Below, in pieces: positions 26,655-34,675 of a DNA stretch of 64,000 bases. The stretch's first letter is position 1, and each line of letters opens with the position of its first letter. The notes under the pieces were generated by a model. It had not been told where the DNA came from. It saw only the letters and a program-made list of their open reading frames with translations, and did no database searches. The DNA is from DATFQI01 sp963831105. GTDB taxonomy: Bacteria; Actinomycetota; Thermoleophilia; Solirubrobacterales; Solirubrobacteraceae. Made by a program: the position numbers and the translations under genes. The stretch is from contig CAWHOS010000009.1 in assembly GCA_963831105.1 (NCBI GenBank), positions 248,001 through 312,000 on the forward strand, in the 5' to 3' direction.

Positions 26655-28753
26655 TGCGCTGGGAATCGCAATCCGTCGAGCAGGACGCCCAGAACCGCCT
26701 CCCGGGCTACGAGGAGGCCGTCGTCCGCCGCTTCGACGCCCCCGAAGCCCTCAACACCCGCTTCCACGAGATCCACGCGAAGTCGGCGCTGAGCAAAGTC
26801 CCGGTCGCAATCGCGCGTCCCGTTCAGTTGGACCGTGAACCCATATCGCGGCTGCTCCCATTCCTGCTCCTACTGCGTACTTGGCTGCTACGCCGGTGCT
26901 CATGGCCGACGGTCGGACGCGCCCGATCGAGGACTCTGCGGTTGGGGGACGAGATCATCGGGACCGAGCGTCGAGGCCGCTACCGGCGCTACGTACGCAC
27001 ACGTGTGCTCGACCACTGGTCGACGATCAAGCCGGTCTGGGCGGTCAAGCTCGAGGACGGCACGCGGCTTCTCACGAGCGGCGACCATCGGTTCCTGACC
27101 GAGCGGGGCTGGAAGCACGTCGAGAACACGCCGCGCTCCGAGCCCGACCGGCCGCACCTCACGACGGACAACTCGCTGAGGGGGACCGGCCACTTCGCCG
27201 ACCCGCCGCGGCAGGACGAGGACTACAAGCGCGGCTATCTCTGCGGGCTCATCAGGGGCGACGGCCACCTGCGAGCGTACGAGTACCCGCGGCCGGACGG
27301 CCGTATCGCCCGCGTCAACGGCTTCCGGCTGGCCCTGACCGACTTCGAGGCGTTGCGCCGCGCCCAGACGTACCTGGATGGGTTCGGCGCCGCGACGCAC
27401 GAGTTCGTCTTCGCGGCGGCGGCCGGCGATCACCGGGCGATCGACGGGATCCGGTCCGGCGCGCGATCCACGTTCGAGCGGATCACCGATCTGATCCGCT
27501 TCCCCAACAGACCAACGAAGTCCTGGCGGAAGGGGTTCCTCGCCGGGATCTTCGACGCGGAGGGCTCCGCCGGCCGGGAGGCGCTGCGGATCTGCAACAC
27601 CGACGGCGTCCTCATCCACTGGACCCAGGAGTCGCTCGACATGCTCGGGTTCGACACGGTCGTCGAGGACTACAACCGCCCGAACAAGCTCCGCACGGTG
27701 CGGATCCGCGGCGGGCTCAAGGAGCGGCTGCGGTTCTTCCACCTCACCGACCCGGCGATCACGCGCAAGCGCTCCGTCGAGGGGATCGCGCTGAAGTCCG
27801 ACGCGAAGCTGCGGGTGGTGTCGATCGAGCCGCTCGGGATGGAGCTGCCGCTCTACGACATCACGACCGGCACGGGTGACTTCATCGCCGACGGGGTCGT
27901 GAGCCACAACTGCTTCGCTCGGCCGACGCACGAGTACCTGGGCCTCAACCCGGCCGAGGACTTCGAGCGCGAGATCATCGTGAAGGTCAACGTGCCGGAG
28001 GTCCTGCGGGCCGAGCTGGCGCGGCCGTCGTGGAAGGGCGAGCCGGTGGCGATGGGCACGAACACCGACCCGTACCAGTGGGTGGAGGGGCGCTACAAGC
28101 TGATGCGCGGGATCTGGGAGGCGTTCCGGGACGCGCGCAACCCGTGCTCGATCCTCACGAAGTCGCCGCTCGTGCTGCGCGATCTCGACCTCCTGAAGCA
28201 GATCGCCGAGGTCACCGACGTGAGCGCGTGCCTGTCGGTTCCGACGCTGGACGAGAAGGCCTGGCGGGCGACGGAGCCGCACACCCCGAACCCCCGGGCG
28301 CGGCTGGAGGCGGTGGCCGAGCTCAACCGCGCCGGCATCCCGACCGGGATCCTGATCGCGCCGCTGATGCCCGGCATCAACGACGCGCCGGAGCAGGTGG
28401 CGAAGATCGTCGAGCTCGCCACGGAGGCGGGCGCGACGTCGATCGGCGGCCAGACGCTGTTCCTGCGCGGGTCGGTCCGCAAGGTCTTCTTCGACTGGCT
28501 GCGCGAGCACCGCCCCGACCTGCTGCCCCGCTACGAGGAGCTCTACCGCCGTGGCGCGTACCTCCCGGAGGCGCAACGCCGCGAGATCGAGCGCGCCGCC
28601 GGCGTGCCATGGCTGCGCAGCGGCGACCGGCAGCGCTGGAAGCATCGCGTGATCGAGCGGCGGCGGTCGTTGGAGCGCGAGGCGCGTGAGCGGGCGGCGG
28701 AGGCGGCCGCCGCGAAACGGGGCGTCTCGGATGCCCAGGGCGCCTTCTTCTGA
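26654..28753 (+). CDS. Rv2578c-family radical SAM protein interrupted by an intein; three apparent +1 slips
   Basis: The extein is a spore-photoproduct-lyase-like radical SAM protein: RWESQSVEQDAQNRLPGYEE, FDAPEALNTRFHEIHAKSAL, SRVPFSWTVNPYRGCSHSCSYC, then after the intein CFARPTHEYLGLNPAEDFER, GTNTDPYQWVEGRYKLMRGI and SILTKSPLVLRDLDL. The Fe-S motif CxxxCxxC is split before its third Cys. The GTG at 26654 gives the family N-terminus; GTG 26636 also opens the frame. Slips of one extra base near 26808-26811 (AA), 26883-26886 and 26934-26937 add to three, so the overall frame is restored. The last residues, AQGAFF, resemble a beta-clamp-binding tail. Likely role: DNA-damage-induced radical enzyme of unknown substrate. 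Confidence 0.8.
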   Translation: MRWESQSVEQDAQNRLPGYEEAVVRRFDAPEALNTRFHEIHAKSALSKVPVAIARPVQLDREPISRLLPFLLLLRTWLLRRCSWPTVGRARSRTLRLGDEIIGTERRGRYRRYVRTRVLDHWSTIKPVWAVKLEDGTRLLTSGDHRFLTERGWKHVENTPRSEPDRPHLTTDNSLRGTGHFADPPRQDEDYKRGYLCGLIRGDGHLRAYEYPRPDGRIARVNGFRLALTDFEALRRAQTYLDGFGAATHEFVFAAAAGDHRAIDGIRSGARSTFERITDLIRFPNRPTKSWRKGFLAGIFDAEGSAGREALRICNTDGVLIHWTQESLDMLGFDTVVEDYNRPNKLRTVRIRGGLKERLRFFHLTDPAITRKRSVEGIALKSDAKLRVVSIEPLGMELPLYDITTGTGDFIADGVVSHNCFARPTHEYLGLNPAEDFEREIIVKVNVPEVLRAELARPSWKGEPVAMGTNTDPYQWVEGRYKLMRGIWEAFRDARNPCSILTKSPLVLRDLDLLKQIAEVTDVSACLSVPTLDEKAWRATEPHTPNPRARLEAVAELNRAGIPTGILIAPLMPGINDAPEQVAKIVELATEAGATSIGGQTLFLRGSVRKVFFDWLREHRPDLLPRYEELYRRGAYLPEAQRREIERAAGVPWLRSGDRQRWKHRVIERRRSLEREARERAAEAAAAKRGVSDAQGAFF
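26874..27910 (+). mobile_element. Intein with LAGLIDADG homing endonuclease
   Basis: About 345 residues after removing two extra bases. Block A is CVLGATPVLMADGRTRPIED followed by LRLGDEIIG; block B has its His in LTSGDHRFLTERGW; the C-terminal block is LYDITTGTGDFIADGVVSHN followed by Cys+1. Splicing residues Cys1, the block B His, the final His-Asn and Cys+1 are all present. Between them lies a two-motif LAGLIDADG endonuclease: YLCGLIRGDGH and FLAGIFDAEGS, each with its acidic residue. Excision joins SCSY to CFARPTHEYL, restoring the third Fe-S Cys. Confidence 0.88.
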
Positions 28754-28804
28754 GGCGCGCGGACGCCGTGAAACCCCCGCAAAGCGCATGAAACGGCGTT
28801 CCGG

Positions 28805-28820
28805 TGTGACGGCGCTCACA
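28805..28820. promoter_or_regulatory. CRP-type operator before the mscS-like gene
   Basis: TGTGACGGCGCTCACA matches the CRP/Rv3676 consensus TGTGA, six bases, TCACA perfectly. It lies 41 bp before the ATG at 28862 and 51 bp after the radical SAM stop. No crp gene is in the window. Confidence 0.55.
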
Positions 28821-28861
28821 GAGATGAAACGCTCGTGTACCACCCGTGTTGGCTCTCCTGT

Positions 28862-29783
28862 ATGCGACGCAGAATCAAGAGCCACGTCCCGGCCATCGCG
28901 CCTGCCGCGCGGGCGCGGAGCCTGACCGTCCAGACAGCCCAGAAGGCCAAGCAGGCGAAGCTCGAGCTGCTGGTCGATCGTGCCGCTGATGGCCGTCACC
29001 GTGATGGCGTACGTCAGGCGCGAGGAGCTGTTCGGCGCGGACACGCCCGTCCGCGTGGGTGCCGCCCTCGCGATGGTCGCCCTCGGGTGGCTGCTGGCCC
29101 GTGACCTCGGCCGGTTCGCGGCTCCCGCGCTGTTCCGCCGCATGGACCCGGCGACCGCGGGGACGGTCTCGTTCCTGATCCGGCTCGTGATGATCGCCGC
29201 GGCCGTGCTGCTGGCGCTGCGCGTCGGCGGGCTCGATCCAGCCACGCTGGCCGTCGGCGGTGCGATCACCGCCGTCGTGATCGGCCTCGCGGCCCAGCAG
29301 ACCCTGGGCAACCTGCTCGCGGGCATGGTGCTGATCGCCGCGCGCCCGTTCCGGGTCGGCGACCGCGTGCGGCTGCAGGCCGGCGCCGTCGCGGGCCAGA
29401 TCGAGGGCGTCGTCGGATCGCTCGGCTTGCTCTACACGACCTTCGCGCAGGGCCAGGACTCGGTCATGGTCCCCAACACCGTGGTGCTGAGCGCCGCCGT
29501 CGTGCCGCTGCGCGAGCCCGCCGCGGTGGACCTGCGCGCGCGGCTGCGCCCCGACGTGCGCCCGAGCGCCGTCCAGTCGCTGCTCGAGGACGCGGTCAGG
29601 ACGCCGGTCCGCGGCGAGCCGCGGATCGCGCTCGAGGAGCTCGACTCCGACGAGGTCGTCGTGCGCGTGTCGGCCACGCCCGTCGAGGACCGCGACGGGC
29701 CGAAGCTCGCAGACGAGCTCCTCGCCGGCCTCGCCGAGGTCACCCGCGAGATCGAGGAAGAACGCCCCGCCCCGGCGCGCTGA
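28862..29783 (+). CDS. MscS-type mechanosensitive channel, one apparent frameshift
   Basis: About 307 residues. A basic N-terminus and three TM helices lead to the MscS pore helix and beta domain: ITAVVIGLAAQQTLGNLLAG, RPFRVGDRVRLQ, EGVVGSLGLLYTTF and VMVPNTVVL. Such channels release solutes on hypo-osmotic shock. An extra base near 28973-28976 separates KLELLV from IVPLMAVTVMAYV. The start has no clear Shine-Dalgarno sequence. The gene is convergent with the SDR gene, with palindrome copy 2 between them. Confidence 0.85.
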
Positions 29784-29788
29784 ACCAG

Positions 29789-29817
29789 GAGTTGTTCGGC
29801 CTCAGGCCGAACAACTC
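29789..29817. repeat. 29-bp palindromic repeat, copy 2
   Basis: GAGTTGTTCGGCCT (29789-29802) and AGGCCGAACAACTC (29804-29817) are perfectly complementary around a single C. Compared with copies 1 and 3, one base has changed in each arm (A to G, T to C) so that pairing is kept, and the centre is C instead of G. It is followed by CGGACTCGA, as in copy 1. It fills most of the 51-bp gap between two convergent stops. Confidence 0.9.
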
Positions 29818-29834
29818 CGGACTCGACGTCGCAG

Positions 29835-30629
29835 TCAGGCGCGCTTGTCGCGCTGGCCGCGGGCCATGTCGTCGGCCACCTTCGCGCCGCCGAGCCGGCG
29901 CTGGACCCGGGCCGAGAGCTCGGGGGCGAGCCCGGCGAAGGCGGCGCCCGCCCGCATGCTGATCGGGGCCACGTCGAGCTCCGCGCGGTCGTGCTCGATC
30001 GCGCGCACGACCGCCGCTGCCACCTGCTCGGGCGTCTTGGTGCCCACGAACGGCGGCAGCTTGACGTCGGCATCGTGGAACATCCCGGAGTCGCGGATGA
30101 AGCCCGGCAGCACGACGGAGACGCCGACCCCGGCCGGCCGCAGGTCCTCGCGCAGCGCGTGCGCGAACCCGCGCAGCCCGAACTTGGTGGCGGAGTAGAC
30201 CGACCCGCCGCCGCTCGCCGCCTTGCCCGCCAGCGAGGAGACGAACACGATGTGCCCGCCGCCGCGCGCGGCCATCGGCTCGGCCAGCTGCCGCGCCAGG
30301 ACCATCGGCGCGCGCAGGTTCACGGCCAGCGCGCGATCGATGTCCTCGACGGAGAACGACGTGATGTGGCCGCTGCCCGGCAGCGCCGCGTTCGCGACCA
30401 GCACGTCGACGTCGCCGGCCTCGGCCAGGAGCCGGTCGAAGGACGCCGGGTCGGCGAGGTCGGCGGCGACGGCGCGCCCGCCCGTCTCGGCCGCCAGCGG
30501 CTCCAGCACCTCGATCCGCCGCCCCGTGAGCACGGGCACGGCGCCGCGCGCGGCCAGCGCCCGGGCGATCGCGTTGCCCAGCCCGCCGGTCGCGCCGGTC
30601 AGCAGGACGGTCCGGCCGCGCAGCTCCAT
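29835..30629 (-). CDS. Short-chain dehydrogenase/reductase
   Basis: 264 residues, classical SDR: cofactor motif TGATGGLGNAIA, NAALPG (NNAG-like), catalytic Ser in VSSLAG and YSATK with catalytic Tyr and Lys. The C-terminal ~60 residues hold a helix-rich extension. An Arg pair after the Rossmann strand (LTGRRIEVLE) suggests NADP(H). The substrate is unknown. Confidence 0.88.
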   Translation of the reverse strand: MELRGRTVLLTGATGGLGNAIARALAARGAVPVLTGRRIEVLEPLAAETGGRAVAADLADPASFDRLLAEAGDVDVLVANAALPGSGHITSFSVEDIDRALAVNLRAPMVLARQLAEPMAARGGGHIVFVSSLAGKAASGGGSVYSATKFGLRGFAHALREDLRPAGVGVSVVLPGFIRDSGMFHDADVKLPPFVGTKTPEQVAAAVVRAIEHDRAELDVAPISMRAGAAFAGLAPELSARVQRRLGGAKVADDMARGQRDKRA

Positions 30630-30640
30630 GAGGCGCGCGA

Positions 30641-30711
30641 GCCTACGGGAAGACGGCGCGGGTCGCGCCGACGACGGCGCGGTGCGCCGCGCCGCCTACG
30701 GGAAGACGGCG
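30641..30711. repeat. Direct repeat copying the FIST gene 3' end
   Basis: The 18 bases GCCTACGGGAAGACGGCG occur at 30641-30658 and 30694-30711. The second copy contains the FIST stop codon and last codons; the first is an extra copy downstream of the gene, offset by 53 bp. Confidence 0.85.
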
Positions 30712-31856
30712 ATCGTCGCGGTGAAGCTGTGCAGGAAGTGCTCGCCGCCGACCGGGCCGATCTCGCCGGCGGCGAAGAACCCGGCGGCCGGGGCGTCGAG
30801 CAGCGCCTCGGCGAGCGTGTCGGCGTCGTGGTGGGGGCGCGAGAACATGTCGCGCCCGCGCCCGTTGCAGGAGAACAGGAGCGCTCCCGCGGGCGCGCGC
30901 CCTCCCAGCGCGGTCATCTGCACCTGCAGGGCCTCGCGCAGGTCGCGGTCCGCGCTGACCGCGTCGCGCGCGTGCAGCCGCACGACCTGGCCCGGGTGCA
31001 CGTCGGCCGCGACGGCCACCTTGCCCGTGGCCGGGTCCGCGCCGACCAGTCCGCGCACCAGGAAGTCGCCCTGCACGTAGTCCGGCTTGTTGGCGTCGAC
31101 CACGATCCCCACGAGCAGGCCGCCCTGCACCATCGCGAGCTCGGACGGCGGCAGCGACTCGATCGTCTCGCGCAGCGTGACCAGGGCGGGACGGCCGGCG
31201 AGCTCGTCGATGACGTTGCCCTCGGCGGCCGTGATCGTGAGCTCCGGGCCGATCGGCGTCGCCCCCTGCGAGACGCAGGGGAGCATCTCGACGCCGTCGA
31301 GCCGCACGCCGACCGCGCCGTCCTCGAGCACCTCGTCGCCCATGAACAGCACGGCGCCGTCGCCCGCCCGCCCGGAGGCGAGGCCGCCGAGCAGCGAGAT
31401 CATCGGCGTGGCGTCAGACAGGAAGCGCAGCACCGCGTCGGTCGGGAAGGTCGCCGGGTCGGCGAGCAGGATCGCGCCGGCGGCGCCGTCCAGGTCTGGC
31501 ATGCCGGTCAGCGCGCCGGCGCCCTCCTCGAGCTCCTCGACGGCGGCGTGGAACGCGGTCGCGCTGCCCTCGCCGAGGTGCGCGGCCCAGATCGATACGG
31601 CGGTGCCCTCCTCGATCTCGCGGTGCGGGCCGATCACGCCGCCGGCGCCGCAGCCGACGAGCTGGTCGGGCATCAGCGCCTCGTGCACGGCCTCGAGCAG
31701 CGTCTCGGGCACGCCGAGGTGCATGCCCGAGGCGAACACGATCGCGAGGTCGCAGGTCTCCTCGCCGAGCGCACGGCGCGCCGCGACCCCGGCCTCGAGC
31801 GCCGCCTCGCGCGAGTCTCCTGCGGTGGAGAGGCCTGTGCCGATCCGGACGGACAT
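30696..31856 (-). CDS. FIST domain sensory protein
   Basis: 386 residues with FIST_N and FIST_C regions: CDLAIVFASGMHLG, VGCGAGGVIGPHREIEEG and ISLLGGLASGRAGD in the N-terminal half, and GALLFSCNGRGRDMFSRPHHDAD and AGFFAAGEIGPVGG in the C-terminal half. FIST domains are thought to bind small ligands such as amino acids in signalling proteins. It is a stand-alone protein with no kinase or receptor part, and is divergent from miaA (24 bp). Confidence 0.88.
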   Translation of the reverse strand: MSVRIGTGLSTAGDSREAALEAGVAARRALGEETCDLAIVFASGMHLGVPETLLEAVHEALMPDQLVGCGAGGVIGPHREIEEGTAVSIWAAHLGEGSATAFHAAVEELEEGAGALTGMPDLDGAAGAILLADPATFPTDAVLRFLSDATPMISLLGGLASGRAGDGAVLFMGDEVLEDGAVGVRLDGVEMLPCVSQGATPIGPELTITAAEGNVIDELAGRPALVTLRETIESLPPSELAMVQGGLLVGIVVDANKPDYVQGDFLVRGLVGADPATGKVAVAADVHPGQVVRLHARDAVSADRDLREALQVQMTALGGRAPAGALLFSCNGRGRDMFSRPHHDADTLAEALLDAPAAGFFAAGEIGPVGGEHFLHSFTATIAVFP

Positions 31857-31880
31857 GGGTCACCGACGATACTCCGCGCC

Positions 31881-32808
31881 ATGAAGGGCCCCCTGAGCAT
31901 CGTCGCGATCTTCGGGCCGACGGGCATCGGGAAGACCGCAGTGGCGATCGCGCTCGCCGAGCGCTTGCGCGCCGGCGGGGAGGATCCCGTCGCCATCTCG
32001 GCCGACGCGCTCCAGCTCTACCGGGGCCTCGAGATCCTCACGGGGGCGCCGACCGCCGCCGAGCGGGAGCGGCTGGAGCACCGGCTCGTGGGCACGCTGC
32101 CGCTCACGGCGAGCTCGAGCGCCGGCGAGTTCGCGCGCGCCGCCCATCAGGAGATCGACGCGCTGCTGGACCAGGGCAGGCGGCCGATCGTCGTCGGCGG
32201 CACGGGGCTCTACCTGCGGGCCGCGCTCGCGCGAGCTCGACCTGCGCCCGCCCGTCGACCCCGAGATCCGCGAGCGCCGCCGCGCCCAGCTCGCGACCCA
32301 CGGGGCGCCGGCACTGCACCGGGAGCTCGCCGAGCGGGCGCCCGCGACCGCCGCCGCGATCCGCCCGCAGGACGCCCAGCGCGTCACGCGCGCGCTCGAG
32401 CTGCTCGACGCGGGGCAAGACCCGCCGCCCGGCGCGGAGACGTCGGCGCTGTGGACGGCCGCGCTACGACGCCCGACGCTGCTGGCCGGCCTCACGATGG
32501 ACCGCGAGCAGCTCGTGCGCCGCATCGAGGCCCGCGTCGACGCGATGGTCGCGGCCGGGGCCGAGCAGGAGGTGCGCGCGGCGGCGGCCGCCGGGGCGTC
32601 GCCCGGCGCCCGCCAGGCGCTCGGCTTCCAGCAGCTGCTCGACGGCGACGTCGAGGCGATGAAGACGCAGACCCGCCGCTACGCCAAGCGCCAGCTGACC
32701 TGGATGCGCAAGCTCCCCGGCATCGCCACGATCGACGTCACCGGCCGCGAGCCGGACGACGTCGCGGCCGAGCTGCACGCCGCTCTCAGTGCGCGCGAGT
32801 CGGCATGA
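31881..32808 (+). CDS. miaA: tRNA dimethylallyltransferase MiaA, one apparent frameshift
   Basis: MiaA adds the dimethylallyl group to A37 of tRNAs, the step before MiaB. P-loop GPTGIGKTAVA, the DALQLYRGLEILTGAPT segment and PIVVGGTGLYLRA are clear. One extra base at 32228-32234 (GCGCG) separates ALRAALA-type sequence from ELDLRPPVDPEIRERR; beyond it the frame is clean through LTWMRKLPG. It overlaps the dapF-like gene by 4 bp. Confidence 0.92.
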
Positions 32809-33668
32809 TGGCCGCCGTGCGCTTCGAGAAGTGGCAGGCCCTCGGCAACGACTACCTGATCGTGGAGGCCGACGAGCTCCCGTTCGAGCTGACCGCCGCG
32901 CGGGTCGAGCGGCTCTGCGACCCCCACTTCGGCCCGGGCGGCGACGGCGTGCTCGAGCTCTCCAAGGCCGGGCAGCCGGGCTTCGTCGCGCGGCTGCGGA
33001 TCTTCAACCCCGACGGCTCGGAGGCGGAGCTGTCGGGCAACGGCGCCCGCGAGGCCATCCTCTACCTGCGCCACCGCGGCTGGACGGACGCCGACACGTT
33101 CTCGATCGAGACCGTCGCCGGCGAGATCCGCCCGACGATCACGGGCGAGAGCACCTGCCGCGTCGACATGGGGCGCGCGACCCTGCGCTCGAAGGACTTC
33201 CCGGACGGGCCGGCCGACGGCTGCGGCGAGCTGGAGGCCGGCGGCCGGCGCTGGCGCTTCCAGCACGTCTCGATCGGCAACCCGCAGTGCGCGATCCGCG
33301 TCGAGAGCGAGGAGGAGCTCGAGGCGCTCGACCTCGGGCGGATCGGGCCGGAGATCCAGCACGCGCCCGCCTTCCCGAACCGCACCAACACGTCGTTCTG
33401 GACCGAGCTCGCGCCGGACGTGATCCGCGCCCGGATCTTCGAGCGCGGCGTCGGCGAGACGCTGTCGTCCGGGACGGGCGCGTCGGGGGCCGCGGTCGCG
33501 CACGTGCTGCGCGGCGGCGACTCGCCCGTCACCGTCCGGCTCGACGGCGGCGAGCTCGAGGTCGACGTCGACGAGTCGCTGCACGTGGACCTCACGGGCT
33601 GGGCCGTGCCGGTGTACCGCGGCGAGCTGAGCCCCGAGCTGACCGCCGAGCTAGGGTCGATGGGATGA
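32805..33668 (+). CDS. dapF: Diaminopimelate epimerase homologue lacking both catalytic cysteines
   Basis: 287 residues with the DapF fold throughout: FEKWQALGNDYLIVE, LRIFNPDGSEAELSGNGARE, VSIGNPQCAI, FPNRTNTSF and ERGVGETLSSGTGASGAAVA. DapF epimerises LL- to meso-diaminopimelate with two Cys, one just before GNG and one just before GTG/GSG. Here both are Ser (codons TCG and TCC). Ligand residues around them look kept. The gene lies in a lysine/DAP group. ATG 32805 or 32808; the end overlaps dapD. Activity is doubtful. Confidence 0.8.
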   Translation: MMAAVRFEKWQALGNDYLIVEADELPFELTAARVERLCDPHFGPGGDGVLELSKAGQPGFVARLRIFNPDGSEAELSGNGAREAILYLRHRGWTDADTFSIETVAGEIRPTITGESTCRVDMGRATLRSKDFPDGPADGCGELEAGGRRWRFQHVSIGNPQCAIRVESEEELEALDLGRIGPEIQHAPAFPNRTNTSFWTELAPDVIRARIFERGVGETLSSGTGASGAAVAHVLRGGDSPVTVRLDGGELEVDVDESLHVDLTGWAVPVYRGELSPELTAELGSMG

Positions 33669-34637
33669 CCGAGACGCAGAGCGCCTGGGCGATCGGCCTG
33701 GCCACCTTCGCGGGCGAGCGCATGCTCGACGCCTGGTTCCCCGACCCGAAGCTGACGCTCGAGGGCGCGCCGGCCGGGGTGGGTGGGGTCGGATCACGCG
33801 AGGTCCAGGGCGCGCTGGCCGGCGAGCTGGCCAACGCGGCGCGCGGCGACGACCTGCGCGGCGTCCGCGTGGCCACGATCGCCACCGTCGTCGCGGACCT
33901 CTCGCAGCCGCCCGCCGACACCGCCGACGCCTACCTGCGCCTGCACCTGCTCTCGCACCGGCTGATCCGCCCGCACGGCGCCAACCTCGACGGCATCTTC
34001 GGCGTGCTGCCGAACGTCGCGTGGACGAGCGCGGGCCCGGTCGACCCCGCGCAGCTGGACGCCGTGCGCCTGCGCTTCCGCGCCGCGGGCCGGCCGCTGG
34101 CCGTCTACGGCGTCGACAAGTTCCCGCGCATGGTCGACTACGTCGTGCCGGGCGGCGTGCGGATCGCCGACGCCGACCGCGTGCGCCTCGGCGCCCACTT
34201 GGCCGAGGGCACGACCGTGATGCACGAGGGCTTCGTCAACTACAACGCCGGCACGCTCGGCTCGTCGATGGTCGAGGGCCGCATCAGCGCCGGCGTGGTC
34301 GTCGGCGACGGCTCCGACGTCGGCGGCAGCGCGTCGATCATGGGCACGCTCTCGGGCGGCGGCACGGAGGTCATCTCGGTCGGCGCGCGCTGCCTGCTGG
34401 GCGCGAACTCGGGCCTGGGCATCTCGCTCGGCGACGACTGCACGGTCGAGGCGGGCCTCTACATCACGGCAGGGACCAAGGTCGCCACGCCCGACGGGGA
34501 CGTCGTCAAGGCGGGCGAGCTGAGCGGCGCCGAGCGGCCTGCTGTTCCGCCGCAACTCGCAGACGGGCGCCGTCGAGGTGCTCCCGCGCTCGGGCAGCTG
34601 GTCCGGGCTCAACGCCGCGCTGCACGCGAACGACTGA
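33665..34637 (+). CDS. dapD: Tetrahydrodipicolinate N-succinyltransferase (actinobacterial type), one apparent frameshift
   Basis: About 323 residues, close to the M. tuberculosis enzyme. DapD succinylates tetrahydrodipicolinate in the DAP/lysine pathway. Landmarks: YLRLHLLSHRLIRPHG, YGVDKFPRMVDYVVP, then a left-handed beta-helix (LGAHLAEGTTVMHEGFVNYN, GSDVGGSASIMGTLSGGGT). An extra base at 34535-34539 separates KAGELSGAER from LLFRRNSQTGAVEVL; removing it gives a TGA at 34635-34637. Otherwise the frame would run into the amidase. Confidence 0.93.
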
Positions 34638-34675
34638 CCCTTGCGCCGGAAGGCGCGAGCCGGGAGGCTGGGCCC

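Noticed and set aside
26654..26940. Programmed ribosomal frameshifting as explanation for the slips
   Set aside because: No shared slippery heptamer, stop or stimulatory structure recurs, and slips occur in unrelated genes; error in the consensus is simpler.
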